From an uncultured Clostridia bacterium (GTDB lineage: Bacteria > Bacillota > Clostridia > Oscillospirales > Oscillospiraceae): a stretch of DNA of 17,073 nt. The notes beneath the pieces are model-generated. The model was not told the DNA's origin and ran no database searches. It saw only the letters and a program-made list of their open reading frames with translations. Shown here piece after piece: positions 7,051-15,149 of the stretch; the stretch's first letter is position 1; the number at the start of each line of letters is the position of its first letter. The position numbers and the translations under genes are program-made. The stretch covers positions 1-17,073 of the forward strand of contig CALJDB010000111.1 in the NCBI GenBank assembly GCA_938023775.1, given 5' to 3'.

Positions 7051-9063
7051 ATGCCGGAATTTCGGGTGAAAAGTGAATACACCCCGGCGGGGGACCAGCC
7101 GGAGGCGATCCGGGCGATCAGCCAAGGCTTCCGGGACGGACTGCGCGAGCAGGTGCTCCTCGGCGTGACGGGCAGCGGCAAGACTTACACAATGGCGAAG
7201 GTCATCGAGGCTCTCCAGCGCCCGACGCTCGTTCTTGCCCACAACAAAACGCTGGCGGCGCAGCTCTACGGCGAGTTCAAGGAGTTCTTCCCGGACAACG
7301 CCGTGGAGTATTTTGTCTCCTATTACGACTATTACCAGCCGGAGGCTTACATCGCGAGCACGGACACCTATATCGAAAAGGACGCCGCCATCAACGAGGA
7401 GATCGACCGGATGCGCCTCGCGGCGACCGCCTCGCTGCTTGAGCGGCGGGACGTCATCGTCGTCGCCTCCGTGAGCTGCATTTACGGCCTCGGCGAGCCG
7501 GACGATTTTATGAACATGATGGTGAACCTCACCGTCGGGGCGGAGACGCCCATCGACACGCTGCTCCACCGGCTCATCGACATCCGCTATGAGCGCAACG
7601 ACATCGCCTTCGAGCGCAACATGTTCCGCGTCCGCGGCGACACGGTGGAGATCTGGCCCGCTTACTGGGCGTCCAGCGCCATCCGCGTGGAGTTTTTCGG
7701 CGACGAGATCGACCGCATCAGCGAGATCAACCCCCTGACGGGCGCAGTCATCCGGCGCTTGAACTCCATCCCCATCTGGCCCGCGAGCCACTATGTCACG
7801 ACGCACGAGAAGATGGAGCGCGCCGTCGGCGAGATCCGCCGCGAGTGCGACGAGCGCGTGAAGTATTTTCAGGATCACGGCAAGCTCATCGAGGCGCAGC
7901 GCATCGCCGAGCGCGTCAATTACGACATCGAGATGCTGACGGAGCTGGGCTACTGCTCCGGCATCGAAAACTACAGCCGCATCATCTCCGGCAGACCCGT
8001 CGGCAGCGCGCCGATGACGCTGCTGGACTATTTTCCGGAGGACTTCGTCCTCTTCGTCGACGAGAGCCACGTTACGCTGCCGCAGGTGCGCGCGATGTAT
8101 AACGGCGACCGCGCGCGGAAGGAGAGCCTTGTGAAGTTCGGCTTCCGCCTGCCCTCGGCGTTCGATAACCGCCCGCTGAAGTTCGAGGAATTTGAGCAGC
8201 GCGTCCATCAGGCGTGCTACGTCTCGGCAACGCCGGGGGATTTTGAGCGCGAGCACGCCGGTCAGATCGTGGAGCAGGTCATCCGCCCCACGGGGCTCTG
8301 CGACCCGGAGATTTCCGTCCGCCCCGTCGAGGGACAGGTGGACGACCTCATCGGCGAGATCAACGCCCGCGCCGCGCGCGACGAGCGCGTGCTCGTGACG
8401 ACGCTGACGAAAAAAATGGCGGAGGACCTCACCGAATACCTCACCGCGGCGGGCATCCGCTGCCGCTATATGCACCACGATATTGACGCCATGCAGCGCA
8501 TGGAGATCATCCGCGACCTGCGCCTCGGCGAGTTTGACGCGCTCATCGGCATCAACCTCCTGCGCGAGGGACTCGATCTGCCGGAGGTCTCGCTCGTCGC
8601 GATTCTGGACGCGGACAAGGAGGGCTTCCTCCGCAGCGAGACGAGCCTGATCCAGACCATCGGCCGCGCCGCGCGCAACGCCGACGGCACGGTCATCATG
8701 TATGCCGACACGGTGACGCGCAGCATGCGCGCCGCCATCACGGAGACGGAGCGCCGTCGCAAAAAGCAGCAGGCGTATAACGCCGCCCACGGCATCACGC
8801 CCCGCACCGTCCACAAGGACGTGCGCGAGCTGCTGCGCTTTTCCGCCGAGAACGAGAAAAAGTCCGGCGTGCGCGGGAAAGGCGGCGTGAAGCTCACGGA
8901 GCGCGAGCGCGCTGCGGAGATCGAGCGGCTCGAAAAGCAGATGAAGGAGGCGGCGAAGCTCCTCGAATTCGAGATCGCCGCGAGCCTGCGCGACGCGATC
9001 ATGGAGCTCAAGGGAGAAAAAAAGTCAAACGGGACCCGCTCCGCTGGGCTCCCGTTTGAGTAA
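7051..9063 (+). CDS. uvrB: UvrABC excinuclease subunit B
   Basis: DNA-damage verification helicase-like subunit of nucleotide excision repair, loaded by UvrA and recruiting UvrC. At 670 aa it fits the family (about 660-680). Motifs: N-terminal [17 protein letters not shown] (4-20), Walker A GVTGSGKT (38-45), beta-hairpin [21 protein letters not shown] (91-111), DESH box (337-340), then the helicase VI-type region [28 protein letters not shown] and [11 protein letters not shown]-terminal UVR motif, [23 protein letters not shown], is the UvrC-binding coiled hairpin. GGAGGG lies upstream of the ATG. Oddity: about the last 14 residues ([14 protein letters not shown]), after the usual end at ELKGE, are encoded largely by an inverted repeat at 9025-9059, suggesting a repeat element was captured at the gene's 3' end. 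Confidence 0.98.
   Translation: MPEFRVKSEYTPAGDQPEAIRAISQGFRDGLREQVLLGVTGSGKTYTMAKVIEALQRPTLVLAHNKTLAAQLYGEFKEFFPDNAVEYFVSYYDYYQPEAYIASTDTYIEKDAAINEEIDRMRLAATASLLERRDVIVVASVSCIYGLGEPDDFMNMMVNLTVGAETPIDTLLHRLIDIRYERNDIAFERNMFRVRGDTVEIWPAYWASSAIRVEFFGDEIDRISEINPLTGAVIRRLNSIPIWPASHYVTTHEKMERAVGEIRRECDERVKYFQDHGKLIEAQRIAERVNYDIEMLTELGYCSGIENYSRIISGRPVGSAPMTLLDYFPEDFVLFVDESHVTLPQVRAMYNGDRARKESLVKFGFRLPSAFDNRPLKFEEFEQRVHQACYVSATPGDFEREHAGQIVEQVIRPTGLCDPEISVRPVEGQVDDLIGEINARAARDERVLVTTLTKKMAEDLTEYLTAAGIRCRYMHHDIDAMQRMEIIRDLRLGEFDALIGINLLREGLDLPEVSLVAILDADKEGFLRSETSLIQTIGRAARNADGTVIMYADTVTRSMRAAITETERRRKKQQAYNAAHGITPRTVHKDVRELLRFSAENEKKSGVRGKGGVKLTERERAAEIERLEKQMKEAAKLLEFEIAASLRDAIMELKGEKKSNGTRSAGLPFE
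9025..9059. repeat. Hairpin inverted repeat in the uvrB 3' end (minus-strand terminator-like)
   Basis: 10-bp arms TCAAACGGGA (9025-9034) and TCCCGTTTGA (9050-9059) lie within the last codons of uvrB. The plus strand has no T-run after it. On the minus strand the hairpin is followed by T7 (A-run 9017-9023), so it has the shape of a terminator for minus-strand transcription, although no minus-strand gene lies upstream. Confidence 0.65.
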
Positions 9064-9067
9064 GCTG

Positions 9068-9183
9068 CGGTCTGCTGCAGCGCACGCCCCTTGGGCGCAC
9101 GTTTGCAGACCGAGCGGTATTTTTCGGCAGGTACACGCCCCGCCGAAAAATGATCAAACTCTATTTGCCGCTGCGGCGGCAAA
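9068..9183. repeat. Cluster of three hairpins between uvrB and the MATE gene
   Basis: Three inverted repeats follow one another. (1) CGGTCTGC (9068-9075) / GCAGACCG (9105-9112) encloses a smaller stem CGCCC/GGGCG (9085-9097). (2) ATTTTTCGGC (9119-9128) / GCCGAAAAAT (9142-9151). (3) TTTGCCGC (9164-9171) / GCGGCAAA (9176-9183), flanked by direct repeats of CAAACTCT (9155-9162 and 9180-9187). None is followed by a clean T-run on the plus strand. They form the 5' side of the MATE leader and could be extragenic palindromes or an uncharacterised attenuator. Confidence 0.55.
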
Positions 9184-9224
9184 CTCTGCGAGGCATATAT
9201 AAAAAGGGAGGGGGGGAGACACGC

Positions 9225-10607
9225 ATGGCGACATCTGTCGTCAAAAACGATTTTTCAAAGGACGCGATGTGGCGCAATATCTTGCGTATGGGGCTGCCGA
9301 TGATGCTCGCGCAGCTCATCAATGTGCTCTACTCCATCGTCGACCGCATGTATATCGGACACATGGAGGGCGTCGGCTCCCTCGCGCTGACGGGCTTGGG
9401 GCTCACGATGCCGCTCGTGTCCATGATCGGCGCCTTCGCCGCCCTCTGCGGCACGGGCGGGGGACCCCTCTGCTCCATCGCGCGCGGCCGCGGCGACCTT
9501 GAAAGCGCGGAGGAGCTGATGGGCAACGCCTTCGCGCTGCTGCTCATCCTCGGCGCGGTCATCACGGCGGCGTTTTCCGCCTTCCTGCGCCCTATTCTGT
9601 TCTTCTTCGGCGCGACGGACGCGACGATCGTCTACGCCGCGGAGTATGCGCGGATCTATGTCCTCGGCACTGTCTTCGTGATGCTCGCGCTCGGCATGAA
9701 TTACTTCATCAACGCGCAGGGCTTTGCCGGGACCGGCATGCTGACCGTGGCGGTCGGCGCGGTGATCAACATCGTGCTCGACCCGATCTTTATCTTTGCG
9801 CTCGACATGGGGATTGCCGGCGCGGCTTGGGCGACGTTCATCTCTCAGGCGTGCAGCGCGGCGTGGGTGCTCTGCTTCCTGCTGGGGAAAAAGGCGATCT
9901 TAAAGCTCCGGCTGCGCTGCATGCGGCTGCGCTGGAGTGTGCTGGGCAAGATGCTCGCCCTCGGTATCACGGGCTTTGTCATGCAGTTCACGAACGGCGT
10001 CGTCCAGATCGCCTGCAACGTGGAGCTGCGCGCGTTCGGCGGGGACCTCTTCGTCGGCGCGATGACGGTCTTGAACTCCGTGCGCGAGGTGCTCTTTATG
10101 ATCATCCACGGTCTCAGCAACGGCGCGCAGCCGGTGCTGGGCTTCAATTACGGCGCGGGAAAGCCCGACCGCGTGCGGCAGGGCGTCCGCTTCATGACTG
10201 CGGCGGCGTTCGCTTACGCCGCGCTCGCCACGGCTGTTACCCAGCTTTTCCCGGCGCAGCTCACGATGGTGTTCAACGACGACCCGGCGCTGCTCGCCAT
10301 CTGCGAAAAGGCGATGCGCATTTATTTCTGCGCCTTCCTGCCAATGTCGTTTCAGGTGGCGGGCCAGTGTGTGTTCGTTGCGCTCGGCAGGGCGAAGCAG
10401 GCGATCATTTTCTCCGTGCTGCGCAAGGTCGTTATCGTAACGCCGCTCATCTTCCTGCTGCCGCGCATCCCCGCCCTCGGCGTTTACGGTGTGTTCTGGT
10501 CTGAGCCGATCTCGGACATCATCGGCGGCGCGGCATGCTATATCACCATGTATTTCACCGTTTACCGACCGCTCGGCAGGGCGGAACGAAAGGAGACCGG
10601 CGCATGA
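9225..10607 (+). CDS. MATE-family efflux transporter
   Basis: A 460-aa inner-membrane exporter, about 12 membrane helices, of the multidrug and toxin extrusion family (Na+ or H+ antiport of cationic drugs or metabolites). Family signatures: LPMMLAQLINVLYSIVDRMYIGHMEG (24-49), ALTGLGLTMP (54-63), NYFINAQGFAGTGMLTVAVG (159-178), NIVLDPIFIF (182-191) and GAQPVLGFNYGAGK in the second half. The ATG at 9225 is chosen because a strong G-rich site (GGGAGGGGGGAG, about 9206-9218) precedes it; an in-frame ATG at 9150 would translate the hairpin cluster and lacks a ribosome site. The stop overlaps the polA start (ATGA), so the two are translationally coupled, an unusual pairing. Substrate unknown. Confidence 0.95.
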   Translation: MATSVVKNDFSKDAMWRNILRMGLPMMLAQLINVLYSIVDRMYIGHMEGVGSLALTGLGLTMPLVSMIGAFAALCGTGGGPLCSIARGRGDLESAEELMGNAFALLLILGAVITAAFSAFLRPILFFFGATDATIVYAAEYARIYVLGTVFVMLALGMNYFINAQGFAGTGMLTVAVGAVINIVLDPIFIFALDMGIAGAAWATFISQACSAAWVLCFLLGKKAILKLRLRCMRLRWSVLGKMLALGITGFVMQFTNGVVQIACNVELRAFGGDLFVGAMTVLNSVREVLFMIIHGLSNGAQPVLGFNYGAGKPDRVRQGVRFMTAAAFAYAALATAVTQLFPAQLTMVFNDDPALLAICEKAMRIYFCAFLPMSFQVAGQCVFVALGRAKQAIIFSVLRKVVIVTPLIFLLPRIPALGVYGVFWSEPISDIIGGAACYITMYFTVYRPLGRAERKETGA

Positions 10608-13252
10608 AACTGATGCTCATCGACGGAAACAGCATTGTAAACCGCGCGTTTTACGGCATCCGGATGCTGAACGCTCCGGACGGAACGCCGACGAACGCGG
10701 TCTACGGCTTTCTGACCATTTTGCAGCGGCTGCTGGACGAGGAAAAGCCCGACGGACTCACCGTCACCTTCGATCTGCGCGCGCCGACCTTCCGCCATCT
10801 GCAATTCGAGGGCTACAAGGCGCAGCGCAAGCCGATGCCGGAGGACCTCGCCGTTCAGATGCCGATTTTGAAGGAGACGCTGGACGCGATGGGCGTCCCG
10901 CGCGCGGAGTGCGAGGGCTGGGAGGCGGACGATCTGCTCGGCACCCTTGCGCGGAAAAGCGAGGCGCAGGGCGCGGAGACCGTCATCGTCACGGGCGACA
11001 AGGACTCCTTCCAGCTCATCACGCCGCGCACGCGCGTGCTCCACGTCAAGACCCGGATGGGCCAGACGGAGACCATCGCCTACACGCCGGAGCGCTTCCG
11101 CGAGGAATACGGCTTCGACCCCATCCGCATGATCGACCTCAAGGCGCTGATGGGCGACGCGAGCGACAATATCCCCGGCGTTCCCGGTATCGGCGAAAAG
11201 ACCGCGATGAGCCTCATCCAGACTTACGGCAGCGTCGAGCGCATTTACACCGACCCGGACGCGCTGGAGGTCAAGGCGGGCGTGAAGCGCAAGCTGATGG
11301 AGGGGCGCGAGAGCGCGATGCAGAGCTTCGACCTCGCAACGATCCGGACGGACGCGCCCGTGGAGCTGGACCTCGACGCCGCGCGCTGGGACAAAAGCCG
11401 CTTCGAGCCGGAGCTATACGGGCTTTTCTTGAAGCTCGGCTTCACGAAATTTATCGAAAAATGGGGGCTCAAGCCCGCGGCGGAGGACCTTCCCGCGGCA
11501 GAGTTTTCCGGGGAATGCACGCTCCGCCGCCTGACGGACGGCGCCGACGCTGCGGCTGCTGCCGCCGCGCTCGCGGGGCGGGAGGTCAACGTCTGGCTGA
11601 ACGCGGAGCGGACGCTGCTCGCACTGGAGTCCGGCGGCGAGGCGCTCATTTTAGACCGGGACGATTTTGCCGGCGACTTCGCCGCCGCAGCCTGCGCGCT
11701 GCTTGGTCCCGCGGTCCGGAAGACGGGCCACAATATCAAGGACATCCAGCGCTGGCTGCTCTCCCTCGGCGGAGAGCTCGGCGGCTGGGAATTTGACACC
11801 GCGCTCGCCGCTTACCTGCTGGACGCGACGGCGGGCAGCTATGAGATCGACGCGCTCTGCGTGAAATACTGCGCCTTCCAGCCCTACCGCGCCGCCCCGG
11901 AGGGGGACGGTCAGATGTCGCTTTTGGGCGACGGCGCGCCGGACGCCGCCGCGCGCTGCGGCGAAGCGGCGAGCTTTGCCGCCGCGCTTGCCTGTCTGCG
12001 CGAGGCGATGGAGCCGAAGCTGGCGGAAGAAGGCATGGACGCGCTTTACCGCTCCGCGGAGCTGCCGCTCTGTCCCGTGCTCGCGGAGATGGAGCAGGCG
12101 GGCTTCCTCGTCGACCGCGACGCGCTGCGCGCCTTCGGCGAGAGCATGACCGGCACGATCGACGCGCTTCAGCGGCGCATCTGGGACGCGGCGGGGGAGG
12201 AGTTCAACATCAACTCCCCGAAGCAGCTCGGCGCGCTGCTCTTTGAAAAGCTGATGCTCCCCGGCGGTAAGAAGACCAAGACCGGCTGGAGCACGAATGC
12301 CGACGTTCTGGAAAAGCTCCGCGGCAAGGCTGCCATCGTGGACGACGTGCTGGAATACCGCATGCTGACGAAGCTCAAGAGCACTTACGCGGAGGGACTG
12401 CTGAAGGTCATCGACTCCGACGGGCGCATCCGCACGAGCTTCCAGATGACCGTCACGGCGACGGGACGGCTTTCGAGCACGGAGCCCAATTTGCAGAACA
12501 TCCCCGTCCGGCGCGAGTTCGGCGGCCAGATCCGCCGCATGTTCGTCGCCCCGGAGGGCAAGGTGCTCGTGGACGCGGACTACAGCCAGATCGAGCTGCG
12601 CCTGCTGGCGCATATCTCCGGCGACGAGACCATGATCGCCGCCTTCCGCGCGGGAGAGGATATCCACACCGTCACGGCGTCGCAGGTCTTCGGCGTTCCG
12701 CCGGAGCAGGTGACGCCCGCCATGCGCAGCCACGCCAAGGCGGTCAACTTCGGCATCGTCTACGGCATCTCCGCATGGTCGCTCGCGCAGGACATCGGCG
12801 TTTCGGCGGCGGAGGCGAAGGCTTATATGGAGGCTTACCTCGAAAAATACCACGGCGTGCGCGAATACCAGAAGCGCATCGTCGAGCAGGCGAAGGCGGA
12901 CGGCTTTGTCGCGACGCTCTACGGCCGCCGCCGCGCGCTGCCGGAGCTGCGCAGCAGCAATTTCACGGTCCGCTCCTTCGGCGAGCGCGTCGCGCTCAAC
13001 ATGCCCATTCAGGGCACGGCGGCGGACATCATCAAGCTCGCCATGGTCCGCGCCGCGGCGCGGCTGCGCGCGGAGGGGCTGGAAAGCCGTCTCATATTGC
13101 AGGTCCACGACGAGCTCATCGCCGAATGCCCGGAGGCGGAAGCCGAGCGCGTCAAGGCGCTGCTGACGGAGGAGATGGCTGCCGCCGCGGCGCTCTCCGT
13201 TCCGCTGACGGCGTCCGCCGGCGTGGGTAAGAGCTGGGCGGAGGCGCACTGA
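10604..13252 (+). CDS. polA: DNA polymerase I
   Basis: Fills gaps in repair and removes RNA primers during lagging-strand maturation. 882 aa. The N-terminal 5' nuclease (1-about 290) has MLIDGNSIVNRAFYG, EADD (107-110), TGDKDSFQL (130-138) and LMGDASDNIPGVPGIGEKTA (182-201). The middle exonuclease-like domain (about 300-470) lacks a clear DxE metal motif, so proofreading is probably absent, as in Bacillus-type PolA. The polymerase domain carries motif A DADYSQIELR (657-666, Asp659), motif B RSHAKAVNFGIVYG (708-721) and motif C VHDE (834-837, Asp836). The start is the ATG overlapping the MATE stop, preceded by AAAGGAG and giving MKLMLIDGNS; longer in-frame starts lie inside the MATE gene. Confidence 0.98.
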   Translation: MKLMLIDGNSIVNRAFYGIRMLNAPDGTPTNAVYGFLTILQRLLDEEKPDGLTVTFDLRAPTFRHLQFEGYKAQRKPMPEDLAVQMPILKETLDAMGVPRAECEGWEADDLLGTLARKSEAQGAETVIVTGDKDSFQLITPRTRVLHVKTRMGQTETIAYTPERFREEYGFDPIRMIDLKALMGDASDNIPGVPGIGEKTAMSLIQTYGSVERIYTDPDALEVKAGVKRKLMEGRESAMQSFDLATIRTDAPVELDLDAARWDKSRFEPELYGLFLKLGFTKFIEKWGLKPAAEDLPAAEFSGECTLRRLTDGADAAAAAAALAGREVNVWLNAERTLLALESGGEALILDRDDFAGDFAAAACALLGPAVRKTGHNIKDIQRWLLSLGGELGGWEFDTALAAYLLDATAGSYEIDALCVKYCAFQPYRAAPEGDGQMSLLGDGAPDAAARCGEAASFAAALACLREAMEPKLAEEGMDALYRSAELPLCPVLAEMEQAGFLVDRDALRAFGESMTGTIDALQRRIWDAAGEEFNINSPKQLGALLFEKLMLPGGKKTKTGWSTNADVLEKLRGKAAIVDDVLEYRMLTKLKSTYAEGLLKVIDSDGRIRTSFQMTVTATGRLSSTEPNLQNIPVRREFGGQIRRMFVAPEGKVLVDADYSQIELRLLAHISGDETMIAAFRAGEDIHTVTASQVFGVPPEQVTPAMRSHAKAVNFGIVYGISAWSLAQDIGVSAAEAKAYMEAYLEKYHGVREYQKRIVEQAKADGFVATLYGRRRALPELRSSNFTVRSFGERVALNMPIQGTAADIIKLAMVRAAARLRAEGLESRLILQVHDELIAECPEAEAERVKALLTEEMAAAAALSVPLTASAGVGKSWAEAH

Positions 13253-13253
13253 G

Positions 13254-14042
13254 ATGGTAACGTTTCAGGAAGCCGGCGCGATGCTCGACGAAGCCTGCGA
13301 AGCGCTGCCGCAGGGCATTTTCCGCGAACTGAACGGCGGCGTCAACCTCAGCCCGGAGACCCGCCGGGGCGAGGACGGCGGCTGTATTCTCGGTCTTTAT
13401 CACCACGACGCGATGGGGCGCTATATCGAGATCTTTTACGGCTCCATCGCCGCGCTTTACGGCGACATCCCGCCGGAAAAGTTCCGCGAGCGGCTCACAA
13501 AAACGCTGCACCACGAGCTGACGCACCACATCGAAAACCTTGCCGGGGACCGCACGCTGGAGCACTGGGACGAGGCGCAGAAGGCGCTCGCCGACCTCCC
13601 GCCCCTGCGGGGCGACCGCGTGCTCTTTCTGGACGGGGACGACGGCGCGCTCGCGCCCGCCGCCGCGGCGTTTTTCAACGCGCTTTGCCGGGAGACCGGG
13701 ACGGAAAAGCGCGCGGAGAGCGCCGGGATGGACGCGGCGGGGAGCCTGAATGCCGACGCGCTGCGCGCGGCAAAAAACCTCGGCGCGGACTTTTCCGACC
13801 ACGCGCCGCGGGCGCTCACCGCGTCCGCGGCGGCGTCGGCGGACGTGCTTGTCTGCATGACGGCGCTTCAGGCGGACGAGCTCGCCGAGCGCTTTCCGGA
13901 GACGGAGGAGCGGCTGTGCTGCCTCGCGGAAACGGACCTGCTGCCGCCGAAGACCCGCTTCGGCTGGGGCGCGGCGATGCGGCGGCTCAGAAAAGAGACG
14001 GAGTATCTGCTCGAAGATCTCCGCGGAGAGGACGAGGACTGA
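13254..14042 (+). CDS. Zincin-like metallopeptidase fused to a degenerate LMW-phosphatase domain
   Basis: A 262-aa two-domain protein. Residues 1-115 match the small bacterial zincin family (PF06262-type): LNGGVNLSPETRR, LGLYHHDAMGRYIEIFYGSI, and the zinc site TLHHELTHHIENLAG with HELTHH at 87-92. Residues 121-255 follow the low-molecular-weight tyrosine phosphatase/arsenate reductase fold: RVLFLDGDDGALAP, RAESAGMDAAG, NADALRAAKNLGADFSDHAPRALT, SADVLVCMTALQADEL. The phosphatase P-loop CxxxxxR is lost: the Cys position is Asp127, the Arg position Leu133 and the following Ser Ala134. The general-acid DP motif near the C-terminus is also not evident. The second domain is thus probably a non-catalytic binding module. 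It starts 1 bp after polA's stop with GGAGG 9 nt upstream, and precedes rimI. Substrate unknown. Confidence 0.85.
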   Translation: MVTFQEAGAMLDEACEALPQGIFRELNGGVNLSPETRRGEDGGCILGLYHHDAMGRYIEIFYGSIAALYGDIPPEKFRERLTKTLHHELTHHIENLAGDRTLEHWDEAQKALADLPPLRGDRVLFLDGDDGALAPAAAAFFNALCRETGTEKRAESAGMDAAGSLNADALRAAKNLGADFSDHAPRALTASAAASADVLVCMTALQADELAERFPETEERLCCLAETDLLPPKTRFGWGAAMRRLRKETEYLLEDLRGEDED

Positions 14043-14047
14043 AAACC

Positions 14048-14497
14048 GTGGAATTTCACATTGCGGACGCGCGGGAGGAGCTGCTGCCCCAGATCCAGCG
14101 CATCGAACAGCAGAGCTTTTCCATGCCATGGACGGAGATGATGCTCCGCATCCAGCTCCAGCCGGAGAGCCACATTTTTCTGACGGCGGAGACAGGCGGC
14201 GTCATCGCCGGCTATGTCGGGCTGATGTACGTCCTCGACGAGGGCTATATCTCCAATGTCGCCGTCCACCCCGATTACCGCCGCCGCGGAGCGGGCGACG
14301 CGCTCATCTCGGCGCTCATTGCGCGCGGGCGGGAAAAACGACTTAGCTTCCTGACGCTGGAGGTGCGCGAGAGCAACGCCGCCGCGCGCGCCCTTTACGA
14401 AAAGCACGGCTTCCGCGCCGTGGGGCGGCGGAAAAATTACTATGAAAAGCCGGTCGAGGACGCCATACTGATGACCCTCGACTTGACGGAGAGTTAA
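14048..14497 (+). CDS. rimI: RimI-type ribosomal-protein N-terminal alanine acetyltransferase
   Basis: A 149-aa GNAT enzyme that acetylates the N-terminal alanine of ribosomal protein S18 in characterised bacteria. It shows the substrate-side FSMPWTEMMLRIQLQ motif, the acetyl-CoA loop ISNVAVHPDYRRRGAGDALI (about 76-95), and the hallmark LEVRESNAAARALYEKHGFRAVGRRKNYY, followed by EDAILMTLDL. GTG at 14048 is chosen because it gives the expected length and VEFHIADARE start and follows a G-rich site 12-15 nt upstream; no ATG fits. It lies 5 bp after the fusion gene. rimI commonly neighbours tsaD in Firmicutes, supporting the call. Confidence 0.88.
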   Translation: MEFHIADAREELLPQIQRIEQQSFSMPWTEMMLRIQLQPESHIFLTAETGGVIAGYVGLMYVLDEGYISNVAVHPDYRRRGAGDALISALIARGREKRLSFLTLEVRESNAAARALYEKHGFRAVGRRKNYYEKPVEDAILMTLDLTES

Positions 14498-14507
14498 AAC
14501 GATCACC

Positions 14508-15149
14508 ATGCATATCAACGACCCGGCGGTCCGCCTGCTCACGAAGCAGGAGCGGCGGGACGCCTATGAGACCGTGTTCCGCGCCTCGTTCCCCCGCGCG
14601 GAGCTCCGGCCCCTCGGCGCGATCGAGCGCCTTGTCAGAAGCGGGGAATATTACTTTTACGGAATGGAGCACGACGGCGCGCTCAGCGCCTTTTTCACCT
14701 TCTGGAAGCGCGGGGACTATGTTCTGCTGGACTATCTCTGCGTGGAGCCGGAAAAACGCAGCGCGGGACTCGGCGCGAAGCTCTTCACCGCCGTGCTCGC
14801 CGCTATGCCGCCAGAGAAGGTCTGCTTCGGCGAGGCGGAGGCGCCCGTGACCGGCAACGCCGCGCGCGACAGGCTCATCCGCCGCCGTCTCGCGTTTTAT
14901 GCCCGCCTCGGCGCGCGGACCGTGGACTACGATACCGCCACCTTCGGCGTGCATTACAAAACGCTCGCGTGGTCTGCCCGTGCCGTGGACCCGGCGGCGC
15001 TCGCCGCGGAGCACCGCGAGTTTTACCGCCTGAGCCTGCCGAAGGCGGTCTATGACGCCGCCGTGCAGATCCCGCTCCGCGCGGGGGAGGCGGTCTATCC
15101 CCTCCGGGACTGGGTCCGGACCCCGGAGGACGAGGAGGAAGAACAATGA
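14508..15149 (+). CDS. GNAT-family N-acetyltransferase
   Basis: A 213-aa acetyltransferase of unknown substrate. The GNAT core is visible: FYGMEHDGALSAFFTFWKRGDYVLLDYLCVEPEKRSAGLGAKLFTAVLAAMP, where LDYLCVEPEKRSAGLGAKL is the acetyl-CoA-binding beta4-alpha3 motif. RRRLAFYARLGARTVDY is the later helix typical of the fold. A C-terminal extension (about 155-213) carries an acidic tail, TPEDEEEEQ. It starts 10 bp after rimI with a rather distant GGAGAG (about 16 nt), so expression may depend on coupling. Its stop overlaps the tsaD start (ATGA, 15146-15149). Position between rimI and tsaD suggests a translation-related role, but that is guesswork. Confidence 0.85.
   Translation: MHINDPAVRLLTKQERRDAYETVFRASFPRAELRPLGAIERLVRSGEYYFYGMEHDGALSAFFTFWKRGDYVLLDYLCVEPEKRSAGLGAKLFTAVLAAMPPEKVCFGEAEAPVTGNAARDRLIRRRLAFYARLGARTVDYDTATFGVHYKTLAWSARAVDPAALAAEHREFYRLSLPKAVYDAAVQIPLRAGEAVYPLRDWVRTPEDEEEEQ

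Noticed and set aside
6040..8814. A 924-codon minus-strand open frame spanning the HAD gene and the reverse of uvrB
   Set aside because: Only the last 256 codons match a protein family and have a ribosome site. The rest is antisense to uvrB and reflects G+C-rich third positions.
9150..9224. Earlier in-frame ATG for the MATE gene
   Set aside because: It would translate across the hairpins with no Shine-Dalgarno. ATG 9225 has a strong one and gives the normal N-terminus.
9061..9224. Known riboswitch (for example guanidine or yybP-ykoY) controlling the MATE exporter
   Set aside because: The stems do not show the conserved loop sequences of those classes. They look like independent palindromes.
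10535..10603. Earlier in-frame start for polA
   Set aside because: It lies well inside the MATE gene. ATG 10604 gives the conserved MLIDGNS start with AAAGGAG upstream.
11651..13249. A 532-codon minus-strand open frame opposite polA
   Set aside because: Antisense to the conserved polymerase domain, with Arg/His/Ala-rich low-information composition and no motif or ribosome site.
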